This document shows positions 1-12,077 of a stretch of DNA of 64,000 nt, one piece after another. Position 1 is the first letter of the stretch, and each line of letters begins with the position of its first letter. The translations under genes were made by a program, and so were the position numbers. The stretch lies in assembly GCA_946122785.1 (NCBI GenBank), contig CAMGYJ010000010.1, positions 49,001,134 through 49,065,133 of the forward strand. Direction: 5' to 3'. Source of the stretch: Linum tenue. Lineage: Eukaryota > Streptophyta > Magnoliopsida > Malpighiales > Linaceae. Under the pieces are notes generated by a model. That model was not told the DNA's origin. It saw only the letters and a list, made by a program, of their open reading frames with translations, and did not search any database.

Positions 1-734
1 TTGTAAATTCCAACTCTATGGCGTTCCTCTCGGTCACACGATTCTAACGCAACCTCCCTTCCCCTCATTGGCCATCGGTGCAATGAGAAATTGCACTTTG
101 AATCGAACTTTTCGTAAGCCCACAAGCATATTTGGTGAAAAAATGAAATTTTTTTAGAGACCTTTTTTCTTGCAAATTCCAAATCTATGGCGTTCCTCGC
201 GGTCACACGATTCCAACGCAACCTCCCTTCCCCGCACTGGCCATCGGTGCAATGAGAAATTGCACTTTAAACAGAACTTTTCGTGAGCCCACAAGCTTAT
301 TTTGTGAAAAAATGAAATTTCTTTAGAGACCTTTTTTCTTCCAAATTCCAAATCTATGGCGACCCTCTCGGTCACACGATTCCAACGCAACCTCCCTTCC
401 ATTTATTGAACACCGGTACAATGAGATATTTCACTTTAAACCGAACTTTTCGTTAGCCCACAAGCCTATTTGGTGAAAAAATGAAATTTCTTTAGAGACC
501 TTTTTTCTTGAAAATTCCAACTCTATGGCGTTCCTCACGGTCAAACGATTCCAACGCAACCTCCCTTCCCCGCACTGGCCATCGGTGCAATGAGAAATTG
601 CACTTTAAACCGAACTTTTCGTGAGCCCACAAGCTTATTTTGTGAAAAAATGAAATTTCTTTAGAGACCTTTTTTCTTGCAAATTCCAAATCTATGGCGT
701 TCCTCTCGGTCACACGATTCCAACGCAACCTCCC

Positions 735-3700
735 TTCCATTTATTGAACACCGGTACAATGAGATATTTCACTTTAAACCGAACTTTTCGTGAGCCCACA
801 AGCCTATTAGGTGAAAAAATGAAATTTCTTTAGAGACCTTTTTTCTTGCAAATTCCAACTCTATGGCGTCCCTCTCGGTCATATGATTCCAACGCAACCT
901 CCCTTTGACTCATTGACCACCAGTACAATGAGATATTTCACTTTAAACCGAACTTTTCGTGAGCCCACAAGCCTATTTGGTGAAAAAATGAAATTTCTTT
1001 AGAGACCTTTTTTCTTGCAAATTCCAACTCTATGGCATTCCTCTCGGTCAAACGATTCCAACGCAACCTCCCTTCCCCTCATTGGCCATCGGTACAATGA
1101 GCTATTTCACTTTAAACCGAACTTTTCGTGAGCCCACAATCCTATTTGGTGAAAAAATGAAATTTCTTTAGAGACCTTTTTTCTTGCAAATTCCAACTCT
1201 ACGGCGTTCCTCTCGGTCATATGATTCCAACGCAACCTCCCTTTGACTCATTGGCCACCAGTACAATGAGATATTTCACTTTAAACCGAACTTTTCGTGA
1301 GCCCTCAAGCCTATTTGGTGAAAAAATGAAATTTCTTTAGAGTCCTTTTTTCTTGCAAATTCCAACTCTATGGCGTTCTTCTCGGTCATATGATTCCAAC
1401 GCAACCTTCCTTCCACTCATTGACCATTGGTGCAATGAGATATTTCACTTTAAACCGAACTTTTCGTGAGCCCACAAGCTTATTTGGTGAAAAATGAAAT
1501 TTCTTTAGAAACCTTTTTTATTGCAAATTCCAACTCTATGGCGTTCTTCTTGGTCATACGATTCCAACGCAACTTTCCTTCCACTTATTGACCATCGGTG
1601 CAATTAAATATTTCAATTTAAACCGAACTTTTCGTAAGCCCACAAGCCGATTTGGTGAAAAAATGAAATTTCTTTAGAGACTTTTTTTCTTGAAAATTCC
1701 TACTCTATGGCGTTCTTCTTGGTCATACGATTCCAACGCAACCTCCCTTCCACTCATTGACCATCGGTGCAATGAGATATTTCACTTTAAACCGAACTTT
1801 CCGTGAGCCCACAAGCCTATTTGGTGAAAAAATGAAATTTCTTTAGAGACCTTTTTTCTTGCAAATTCCAACTCTATGGCGTTTCTCACGGTCAAACGAT
1901 TCCAACGCAACCTCCCTTCCCCTCATAGGCCATCGGTGCAATAAGAAATTGCACTTTAAACCGAACTTTTCGTGAGCCCACAAGCCTATTTGGTTAAAAA
2001 ATGAAATTTCTTTAGAGACCTTTTTTCTTGCAAATTCCAACTCTATGGCGTTCTTCTCGGTCATATGATTCCAACGCAACCTTCCTTCCACTCATTGACC
2101 ATTGGTGCAATGAGATATTTCACTTTAAACCGAACTTTTCGTGAGCCCACAAGCCTACTTGGTGAAAAATGAAATTTCTTTAGAAACCTTTTTTCTTGCA
2201 AATTCCAACTCTATGGCGTTATTCTTGGTCATAGGATTCCAACGTACCTTTCCTTCCACTAATTGACCATCGGTGCAATTAAATATTTCAATTTAAACCG
2301 AACTTTTCGTAAGCCCACAAGCCTATTTGGTGAAAAAATGAAATTTCTTTAGAGACCTTTTTTCTTGCAAATTCCAACTCTATGGCGTTCCTCACGGTCA
2401 AACGATTCCAACGCAACCTCCCTTCCCCTCATTGGCCATCGGTGCAATGAGAAATTGCACTTTAAACTGAACTTTTCGTGAGCCCACAAGCCTATTTGGT
2501 GAAAAAATGAAATTTCTTTAGAGACCTTTTTTCTTGCAAATTCCAACTCTATGGCGTTCTTCTTGGTCATATGATTCCAACGCAACCTTCCTTCCACTCA
2601 CTGACCATTGGTGCAATGAGATATTTCACTTTAAACCGAACTTTTCGTGAGCCCACAAGCCTACTTGGTGAAAAATGAAATTTCTTTAGAAACCTTTTTT
2701 CTTGCAAATTCCAACTCTATGGTGTTCTTCTTGGTCATACGATTCCAACGCAACTTCCCTTCCACTCATTGACCATCGGTGCAATTAAATATTTCAATTT
2801 AAACCGAACTTTTCGTAAGCTCACAAGACTATTTGGTGAAAAAAAGAAATTTCTTTAGAGACCTTTTTTCTTGCAAATTCCAACTCTATGGCGTTCCTCA
2901 CGGTCAAACGATTCCAACGCAACCTCCCTTCCCCTCATTGGCCATCGGTGCAATGAGATATTTCACTTTAAACCGAACTTTTCGTGAGCCCACAAGCCTA
3001 TTTGGTGAAATGAGAAATTGCACTTTAAACCGAACTTTTCGTTAGCCCACAAGCTTATTTTGTGAAAAAATGAAATTTCTTTAGAGACCTTTTTTCTTGC
3101 AAATTCCAACTCTATGGCGTTCCTCTCGGTCACACGATTCCAACGCAACCTCCCTTCCATTTATTGAACACCGGTACAATGAGATATTTCACTTTAAACC
3201 GAACTTTTCGTGAGCCCACAAGCCTATTTGGTGAAAAAATGAAATTTCTTTAGAGACCTTTTTTCTTGAAAATTCCAACTCTATGGCGTCCCTCTCGGTC
3301 ATATGATACCAACGCAACCTCCCTTTGACTCATTGACCACCAGTACAATGATATATCACTTTAAACCGAACTTTTCGTGAGCCCACAAGCCTATTTGGTG
3401 AAAAATGAAATTTCTTTAGAGACCTTTTTTCTTGCAAATTCCAACTCTATGGCATTCCTCTCGGTCAAACGATTCCAACGCAACCTCCCTTCCCCTCATT
3501 GGCCATCGGTACAATGAGATATTTCACTTTAAACCGAACTTTTCGTGAGCCCACAAGCCTATTTGGTGAAAAAATGAAATTTCTTTAGAGACCTTTTTCT
3601 TGCAAATTCCAACTCTATGGCGTTCCTCTCGGTCATATGATTCCAACGCAACCTCCCTTCGACTCATTGACCACCAGTACAATGAGATATTTCACTTTAA

Positions 3701-4110
3701 ACCGAACTTTTCGTGAGCCCTCAAGCCTATTTGGTGAAAAAATGAAATTTCTTTAGAGTCCTTTTTTCTTGCAAATTCCAACTCTATGGCGTTCTTCTCG
3801 GTCATATGATTCCAACGCAACCTTCCTTCCACTCATTGACCATTGGTGCAATGAGATATTTCACTTTAAACCGAACTTTTCGTGAGCCCACAAGCTTATT
3901 TGGTGAAAAATGAAATTTCTTTAGAAACCTTTTTTATTGCAAATTCCAACTCTATGGCGTTCTTCTTGGTCATACGATTCCAACGCAACTTTCCTTCCAC
4001 TTATTGACCATCGGTGCAATTAAATATTTCAATTTAAACCGAACTTTTCGTAAGCCCACAAGCCGATTTGGTGAAAAAATGAAATTTCTTTAGAGACTTT
4101 TTTTCTTGAA
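735..4110. repeat. Two ~0.95-kb satellite blocks duplicated 2.42 kb apart
   Basis: The run of monomers from about 735 to 1690 is repeated, variant for variant, from about 3155 to 4106; the offset falls from 2420 to 2416 bp through small indels. The offset is fourteen monomers plus about 56 bp. The odd 56 bp is explained by a truncated monomer near 3001-3010, where GGTGAAA runs directly into TGAGAAATTGCAC and about 113 bp of the unit are missing. The truncated copy marks an unequal-exchange junction. Confidence 0.8.
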
Positions 4111-4179
4111 AATTCCTACTCTATGGCGTTCTTCTTGGTCATACGATTCCAACGCAACCTCCCTTCCACTCATTGACCA

Positions 4180-6300
4180 TCGGTGCAATTAAATATTTCA
4201 ATTTAAACCGAACTTTTCGTAAGCCCACAAGCCTATTTGGTGAAAAAATGAAATTTCTTTAGAGACCTTTTTTCTTGCAAATTCCAACTCTATGGCGTTC
4301 CTCACGGTCAAACGATTCCAACGCAACCTCCCTTCCCCTCATTGGCCATCGGTGCAATGAGAAATTGCACTTTAAACCGAACTTTTCGTGAGCCCACAAG
4401 CCTATTTGGTGAAAAAATGAAATTTTTTTAGAGACCTTTTTTCTTGCAAATTCCAACTCTATGGCGTTCTTCTTGGTCATATGATTCCAAAGCAACCTTC
4501 CTTCCACTCACTGACCATTGGTGCAATGAGATATTTCACTTTAAACCGAACTTTTCGTGAGCCCACAAGCCTACTTGGTGAAAAATGAAATTTCTTTAGA
4601 AACCTTTTTTCTTGCAAATTCCAACTCTATGGTGTTCTTCTTGGTCATACGATTCCAACGCAACTTCCCTTCCACTCATTGACCATCGGTGCAATTAAAT
4701 ATTTCAATTTAAACCGAACTTTTCGTAAGCTCACAAGACTATTTGGTGAAAAAAAGAAATTTCTTTAGAGACCTTTTTTCTTGAAAATTCCAACTCTATG
4801 GCGTTCCTCACGGTCAAACGATTCCAACGCAACCTCCCTTCCCCTCATTGGCCATCGGTGCAATGAGATATTTCACTTTAAACCGAACTTTTCGTGAGCC
4901 CACAAGCCTATTTGGTGAAAAAATTAAATTTCTTTAGAGACCTTTTTTCTTGCAAATTCTAACTCTATGGCTTTCTTCTCGGTCATATGATTCCAACGCA
5001 ACCTTCCTTCCACTCATTGACCATTGGTGCAATGAGATATTTCACTTTAAACCGAACTTTTTCATGAGCCCACAAGCCTATTTGGTGAAAAATGAAATTT
5101 CTTTAGAAACCTTTTTCTTGCAAATTCCAAATCTATGGCGTTCTTCTTGGTCATACGATTCCAACGCAACTTCCCTTCCACTCATTGACCATCGGTGCAA
5201 TTAAATATTTCAATTTAAACCGAACTTTTCGTAAGCCCACACAAGCCTTTTTGGTGAAAAAATGAAATTTCTATAGAGACATTTTTTCTTGCAAATTCCA
5301 ACTCTATGGCGTTCCTCACGGTCAAACGATTCCAACGCAACCTCCCTTCCACTCATTGGCCATCGGTGCAATGAGATATTTCACTTTAAACCGAACTTTT
5401 CGTGAGCCCACAAGCCTATTTGGTGAAAAAATGAAATTTCTTTAGAGACCTTTTTTCTTGCAAATTCCAACTCTATGGCGTTCTTCTCGGTCATATGATT
5501 CCAACACAACCTTCCTTCCACTCATTGACCATTGGTGCAATGAGATATTTCACTTTAAACCGAACTTTTCGTGAGCCCACAAGCCTATTTTGTGAAAAAT
5601 GAAATTTTTTAGAAACCTTTTTTCTTGAAAATTCCAACTCTATGGCGTTCTTCTTGGTCATACGATTCCAACGCAACTTCCCTTCCACTCATTGACCATC
5701 GGTGCAATTAAATATTTCAATTTAAACCGAACTTTTCGTAAGCCCACAAGCCTATTTGGTGAAAAAAAGAAATTTCTTTAGAGACCTTTTTTCTTGCAAA
5801 TTCCAACTCTATGGCGTTCCTCACGGTCAAACGATTCCAACGCAACCTCCCTTCCCCTCATTGGCCATCGGTGCAATGAGATATTTCACTTTAAACCGAA
5901 CTTTTCGTGAGCCCACAAGCCTATTTGGTGAAAAAATGAAATTTCTTTAGAGACCTTTTTTCTTGCAAAATCCAACTCTATGGCGTTCTTCTCGGTCAAA
6001 TGATTCCAACGCAACCTTCCTTCCACTCATTGACCATTGGTGCAATGAGATATTTCACTTTAAACAGAACTTTTCATGAGCCCACAAGCCTATTTGGTGA
6101 AAAATGAAATTTCTGTAGAAACATTTTTTCTTGCAAATTCCAACTCTATGGCGTTCTTCTTGGTCATACGATTCCAACGCAACTTCCCTTCCACTCATTG
6201 ACCATCGGTGCAATTAAATATTTCAATTTAAACCGAACTTTTCGTAAGCGCACAAGTCTTTTTGGTGAAAAATGAAATTTCTTTAGAGACATTTTTTCTT
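4180..6300. repeat. 506-bp higher-order repeat (three satellite monomers)
   Basis: Three monomer variants alternate here. The variant marked by GCAATTAAATATTTCAATTT recurs at about 4185, 4691, 5197, 5703 and 6210, spacings of 506-507 bp, which is three monomers. Two further copies of the same marker are 506 bp apart at 2275 and 2781. The other two variants are marked by CCATTGGTGCAATGAG and by the fully A-rich GGTGAAAAAA(T/A)GAAATTTC form with CACGGTCAAACG. This is a true higher-order unit, implying recent homogenisation of trimers. Confidence 0.9.
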
Positions 6301-8968
6301 GCAAATTCCAACTCTATGGCGTTCCTCGGTCAAATGATTCCAACGCAACCTCCCTTCGATTTATTGAACACCGGTACAATGAGATATTTCACTTTAAACC
6401 GAACTTTTCGTGAGCCCACAAGCCTATTTGGTGAAAAAATGAAATTTATTTAGAGACCATTTTTCTTGCAAATTCATACTCAATGGCGTTCCTCTCGGTT
6501 ACACGATTCCAACGCAACCTCCCTTCCCCTCATTGGCCATCGGTGCAATGAGAAATTGCACTTAAAACCGAACTTTTCGTGAGCCCACAAGCCTATTTGG
6601 TGAAAAAATGAAATTTCTTTAGAGACCATTTTTCTTGCAAATTCATACTCAATGGCGTTCCTCTCGGTTACACGATTCCAACGCAACCTCCCTTCCCCTC
6701 ATTGGCCATCGGTGCAATGAGGAATTGCACTTAAAACAGAACTTTTCGTGAGCCCACAAGCCTATTTGGTGAAAAAATGAAATTTCTTTAGAGACCATTT
6801 TTCTTGCAAATTCATACTCAATGGCGTTCCTCTCGGTTACACGATTCCAACGCAACCTCCCTTCCCCGCATTGGCCATCGGTGCAATGAGAAATTGCACT
6901 TAAAACCGAACTTTTCGTGAGCCCACAAGCCTATTTGGTGAAAAAATGAAATTTCTTTAGAGACCTTTTTCTTGCAAATTCCAACTCTATGGCGTTCCTC
7001 TCGGTCACACGATTCCAACGCAACCTCCCTTCCCCTCATTGGCCATCGGTGCAATGAGAAATTGCACTTTAAACCGAACTTTTCGTGAGCCCACAAGCCT
7101 ATTTGGTGAAAAAATGAAATTTCTTTAGAGACCTTTTTTCTTGCAAATTCCAACTATATGGCGTTCCTCTCGGTCATACGATTCCAACGCAACCTCCCTT
7201 CCACTCATTGGCCATCGGTGCAATGAGATACTGCACTTTAAGCCGAACTTTTCGTGACCCACAAGCCTATTTGATGAAAAAATGAAATTTCTTTAGAGAC
7301 ATTTTTTCTGGAAAATTCCAACTCTATGGTGTTCCTCTCGGTCATACGATTTTTACTCAACCTCCCTTCCACTCATTGGCCACCGGTGCAATGAGATATT
7401 TCACTTTAAACCGAACTATTCGAGACCCACAAGGCTATTTGATGAAAAAATGAAATTTCTTATAAGAGCTTTTTTCTTAAAAATTCCAACTCTGTGGCGT
7501 TCTTCTAGGTCACACTATTCCAACTCAACCTCCCTTCCCCTCATTGGTCATCGGTGCAATGAGAAATTGCACTTTAAACCGAAATTTTCGTTAGCCCACT
7601 AGCCTATTTGGTGAAAAAACGAAATTTCTTTAGAGACCATTTTTCTTGCAAATTCCAACTCTATGGCGTTCCTCTCGGTCATTTGATTCCAACGCAACCT
7701 CCCTTCCACTCATTGATCATCGGTGCAATGAGATATTTCACTCTAAACCGAACTTTTCGTGAGCCCACAAGCCTATTTGGTGAAAAATGAAATTTTTTTA
7801 GAGACCATTTACCTTCAAATTCCAACTCTATGGTGTTCCTCTCGGTCATATGATTCCAACGCAACCTCCCTTCCACTCATTGGCCATCGGTGCAATGAGA
7901 AATTGCACTTTAAACCAAACTTTTCGTGAGCCCACAAGCCTATTTGGTGAAAAAATGAAATATCTTTAGAGACCTTTTTCTTTCAAATTTCAACTCTATG
8001 GCGTTTTTCTTGGTCATACGATTCCAACGCAACCTCCCTTCCCCTCATTGGCCATCTGTGCAATGAGAAATTGCACTTTAAACCGAACTTCCGTGAGCCC
8101 GCAAGCCTATTTGTTGAAAAATTGAAATTTCTTTAGATACCTTTTTTCTTGCAAATTCCAACTCTATGACGTTCCTCTCGGTCATATGATTCCAACGCAA
8201 CCTCCCTTCCACTCATTGGCCACCGGTGCAATGAGATATTTCACTTTAAACCGAACTGTTCGTGACCCACAAGGTTATTTGATGAAAAATGAAATTTCTT
8301 TTAAGAGCTTTTTTCTTGCAAATTCCAACTCTATGACGTTCCTCTCGGTCATATGATTCCAACGCAACCTCCCTTCCACTCATTGGCCACCGATGCAATG
8401 AGATATTTCACTTTAAACCGAACTGTTCGTGACCCACAAGGCTATTTGATGAAAAAATGAAATTTCTTTTAAGAGCTTTTTTCTTGCAAATTCAAACTCT
8501 ATGGCGTTCCTCTCGGTCACACGATTCCAACGCAACCTCCCTTCCCCTCATTGGCCATCGGTGCAATGAGAAATTTCCTTTTAAATCGAACTTTTCGTGA
8601 GCCCACAAGCCTATTTGATGGAAAAAAATGAAATTTCTTTAGAGACCTTTTTTCTTGCAAATTCCAACACTATGGCGTTCCTCTCCGTCACACGATTCCA
8701 ACGCAACCTCCCTTCGAGTCATTGAACACCGTTACAATGAGATATTTCACTTTAAACCGAACTTTTTCGTGAGCCCACAAGCCTATTTGGTGAAAAAATA
8801 AAATTTCTTTAGAGACCTTTTTCATGCAAATTCCAACTCTATGGCGTTCCTCCCGGTCATATGATTCCAACGCAACCTCCCTTCCACTCATTGACCATCG
8901 GTACAATAAGATATTTCACTTTAAACCGAACTTTTCGTGAGCCCACGAGCCTATTTGGTGAAAAAATG

Positions 8969-10215
8969 AATTATTTTTTTTTTTTGTAGAAAGATTGACG
9001 CTAGTGCGTCTAATTCATTATTGTAATAAAACGGTCCTGGGAAATCCCCATTACATCATGAAAGAGCCAGTGTCTAAGACCGACTTCGTACACATCGAAT
9101 GAATGTGTACCAAAAGAATAACAGTGACAAAAAATGCTTGTTAGTCATTAAGCGATCGTGCATCACCTGCCACAAAAAATACTTAACTATGTTTGGTCCC
9201 TTCCATTTCCATAGTTTAGTCCAGCTTTGATCATCATCAGCCTCATCCAACCCTGCAGCAAGTGCATAGGCCGATTTGAGTCTAAACCTCCCATCACGTT
9301 CCATTGCCCATATGGTTTTGTCCTCGCCAAGATGTGCATTCGGAACTTCTATGCCTGCAATCAGATTAAGAATGTCATCAGGGAGGAGTGGTTTGAGTCG
9401 GTTCCAGTCCCACTCACCTTCTTCAGTAGCCCATGCTGCCACTGGTGAGTTCCTTTCAGTGGGTGTCAGGTCGCCAAGGAGGAAATCTTCAAGTTTGAGA
9501 TCACAGTCAATCCATGGATGAGACCAAAAACTTGTAGACTCCCCATTCCTGATGCTCCAGCAACAGCCACTTTTCATCAGAGGCATTGCTTTGACAATCG
9601 CCTTCCACAAGTTTGAATGATTACTCTTCTTCATAGAGGTAATGGCACCATCTTTATGCTTAAAATACTTCCCTTGTAGGACCTGCACCCAAAGCTCAGA
9701 ATCGTTGTTAAGTATCTACCAAGCCAACTTGATCATGTATGCCATGTTCAAGTTTCTGGCAGATCTGAGGCCCAGACCACCTTGGCTCTTAGGCTTACAA
9801 ATAGTGTTCCAAGAGACCAGGTGGGTCTTTCTTTTACCCTCCTGCTCTCCCCAAACAAACCTCCTAATCTTTTTGTCAATTTTATCACAGACAGAGAGAG
9901 GAAGGGGGAAGTTTGCATAGCAAAGTTAGGAATGGCATTCAGGACAGCCAAGGCTAGTGTAACTCTACCAGCAAGTGATAGCGTTTTGGCTTTCGATGCT
10001 GTAAGTTTGCCATCCATCTTTTCTAAAACAAACCTGTAAGTATTCCTGGTCATTCTGCCATGGATCACTGGCATCCCCAGGTATCTCCCAAGGTCATAGG
10101 TTTCCTGAATACCAAGTCTAGAGCACACCTCAATCCTAGTAGCTTTGGTAGTGTTCTTAGAGAAGAACAAGGTTCTACTAAACGGCTCCACTAGAATCAT
10201 TCTCCATTGCCTCAT
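8969..10215 (-). pseudogene. 5'-truncated LINE retrotransposon (RT end and zinc-binding domain)
   Basis: On the minus strand, 10215-9748 encodes the C-terminal part of a non-LTR reverse transcriptase (YLGMPV, SLAGRVTLALAVLNAIPNFA type motifs), and 9688-9074 encodes the following region ending in an RVT zinc-binding domain (GRFRLKSAYAL, KYFLWQVMHDRLMT). A stop and frameshift near 9720 separate the two parts, so the copy is dead. The element ends in a poly(A) tail, read as a T run at about 8971-8986 on the plus strand, directly against the satellite. The endonuclease and most of the RT are missing, as is usual for LINE insertions. The 5' break coincides with the outer end of the neighbouring Mutator-like element. 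Confidence 0.85.
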
Positions 10216-11142
10216 TCATTTATTCATCACCATAGTCACTCAAATTAGTTCAGCAGTTCAAGTTTGGTCACTCTCTGTTAGTCTCCGTTAACTTTAGCTG
10301 ACGTGGCAGTCAACTCTAAGAGTTAACCGTTAAATAAGTGACGTGGAAATTAAAAATAAAAAAATAATCTTTTAAACATTCCACCTCATTAACACGATAA
10401 ATTAAAAAATAATAATTGCAATAAAAATTGGAAAATTGGAAAATCAATCCCAAACTTGTCCTTCCGTTTCAGTTTAGGAAAACGATGGTCGACGGCAACG
10501 GAGATGGTTCTACGGGTGAGCTGCCGGAGACGGCGGAGCAGCTGTGAGGGTTGGGGTTTTTGGCTCTGCACAATGAAATTTGAGACCGGATGATGGGAGG
10601 GAAAGTTGTGGGTTTCTGAAAGGGAGACCAAATTGCAGTGGAAAGAAATTGGGATGCGGGTTGAAGAAGAGAGGGAGATTTGAATGAGGTCGGACAGGAC
10701 ATCGTCACCTGAGACAGCCTGAGCACTACGGCGGAGATGTGAAGTTGTGTGTGTAGGAAGGTCCGAAAAGGTTTGTCGGCACATGGAGGATAATTAGGAT
10801 GTGCGTGCCACGAGCCCACCCACATCCATAGCTTCCACAATTTAAAGCACCCTCGTTAAATAGGATGTGAGAATGAATTTTTTTTTTTTTCCAATTTTTC
10901 ATTTTTTGTTATTGCAATTATTATTATTATTTATTATTTTTCAATTTATTGTGATAATCATATAATTATGTGGAATTTTTAAAAGATTAAATTATTTTTT
11001 AATTATCACGTCACGTATTTAATGATCAACTCTCAGAGTTGACTGCCACGTCAGCTCAAAGTTAACAGAGACTAACGAAGAGTGACCAAACTTGAACTGT
11101 TGTACTAATTTGAATGACTACGGATGGAATAAATTAATTTCA
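10211..11142. mobile_element. Mutator-like element with ~125-bp terminal inverted repeats
   Basis: The segment 10233-10345 (TAGTCACTCAAATTAGT..., TGACGTGGCAGTCAACTCT) is the inverted complement of 11010-11120, and weaker similarity extends outward to about 10211 and 11142. Arms of this length are typical of Mutator-like elements. No clear 9-bp target duplication is visible, so the exact ends are uncertain. The interior (about 10470-10850) is distinctly GC-rich with an open frame on the minus strand of 123 codons; it encodes no family I recognise and might be a captured gene fragment (Pack-MULE) or just UTR-like DNA. No transposase is present, so the copy would depend on enzymes supplied elsewhere. 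Confidence 0.75.
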
Positions 11143-11380
11143 GTGCCAAAGGTGTACATTTTCCAAATTTAGAACGAAATTTTTAAATTCATAGGACGTC
11201 AAATATCAACTACCAATTCAACGGAAAAAAAAAATCAACTCCCGAGTTCAACTCCCAACAAGATTGATGTGTTGTAATTAACCTTTCATTTTGAATGATA
11301 ATTATACCAAACGTGTTACTTCCAAAATAGGCAAGGACAAAGACGATGATGCCAACTAGTATAGAGATGAATGGTGACTG

Positions 11381-12077
11381 GGGTCGGTTAGCATGCTAAC
11401 CCCCTTAGGGGTTGGAAAAATGACACCCTCCTAGTATATTAAATACAACTATAATTAATACACAATAATTAATACACACATTAAATACACATTAGGAATT
11501 AAATGTACCATATTAATTAGGAATTCTCTCACTATTAAATACACATTAGGAATTAAATACACACATTAAATACACATTAGGAATTCTCTCACTATATTTG
11601 ATTTTTCCTTTTTAAGCAGTCTTCGACTACCAGACTTCCTTCAACCGCCACACTTCTCCGGTGAAAATCCCATCGGCAGACTCCCTCCGACCACCTCCAA
11701 AAAATATACCACTACACTGATACGATGTACCACTGTACTGGTAGATATACCACTGCACTGATACGTTGTACCACTGTACTGGTAGATATACCAATGCACT
11801 GATACGTTGTACCACTGTACTGGTAGATGTACCACTGCACTAGTAGCGATATCAGTGCACTGGTAGCAATGTCATATCTGAGTATCAGTGCAGTGGTACA
11901 AATACCAGTAAAGTGGTAATTAATGTGGTATATTTAATGCTTACTTTGTATTTAATAACATAACATTTATTATATTTACTTTCATTAATACTTGTCAATA
12001 ATTAATGAAAAATTGACCAATTAAAAGGGGGTGTCAAAAAACCAACCCCTTAAGGGGTTAGCATGCTAGCCCGTCCC
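11381..12077. mobile_element. Non-autonomous Mutator-like element, 697 bp, 10-bp target duplication
   Basis: The left end GGGTCGGTTAGCATGCTAAC and the right end (complement GGGACGGGCTAGCATGCTAAC) form inverted repeats of about 50 bp that also include GACACCC(T/C)CC. The ends are flanked by an exact 10-bp direct repeat ATGGTGACTG at 11371-11380 and 12078-12087, in the 9-11 bp range of Mutator-like insertions. The interior is AT-rich and carries a 41-bp minisatellite; no transposase is encoded. Confidence 0.85.
11700..11870. repeat. 41-bp minisatellite inside the Mutator-like element
   Basis: The unit GTACCACTGTACTGGTAGAT followed by ATACCACTGCACTGATACGTT starts at 11727, 11768 and 11809, giving a period of 41 bp over about four copies. 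Each half-unit is an imperfect copy of the other (CCACTGTACTGGTA versus CCACTGCACTGATA), so the basal period is about 20 bp. Confidence 0.85.

Larger units (their letters stand above)
1..8968. repeat. Tandem satellite array, ~169-bp monomer
   Basis: About 53 head-to-tail copies of a monomer close to 169 bp fill the first 9 kb, and the array runs off the left end of the window. Each monomer carries recognisable blocks such as CTATGGCGTTCCTCTCGGTC, ATTCCAACGCAACCTCCCTT and CGAACTTTTCGTGAGCCCAC, plus alternating A/T tracts. Copies in the first 6-7 kb are highly alike; those beyond about 7240 carry more substitutions and small indels, the usual decay at an array edge. A monomer of this size is typical of plant centromeric or subtelomeric satellites, but which one this is cannot be told from the window. 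Because 169 is 3n+1, short open frames of about 82 codons recur on the minus strand; they are a by-product of the repeat, not genes. Confidence 0.97.

Noticed and set aside
154..7153. Repeated open frames of about 65-111 codons in the satellite, mostly minus strand
   Set aside because: They recur because each monomer is open in one frame; the monomer is 3n+1 long so frames shift at every unit. No start context, no conserved family, no codon signature.
9227..10039. Plus-strand open frames over the LINE
   Set aside because: They are antisense shadows of the reverse-transcriptase frames on the minus strand, which match a known family.
10389..10840. Minus-strand frames of 123 and 131 codons inside the Mutator-like element
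   Set aside because: Two overlapping frames, neither with recognisable domains. Kept only as a possible captured fragment, not as a gene.
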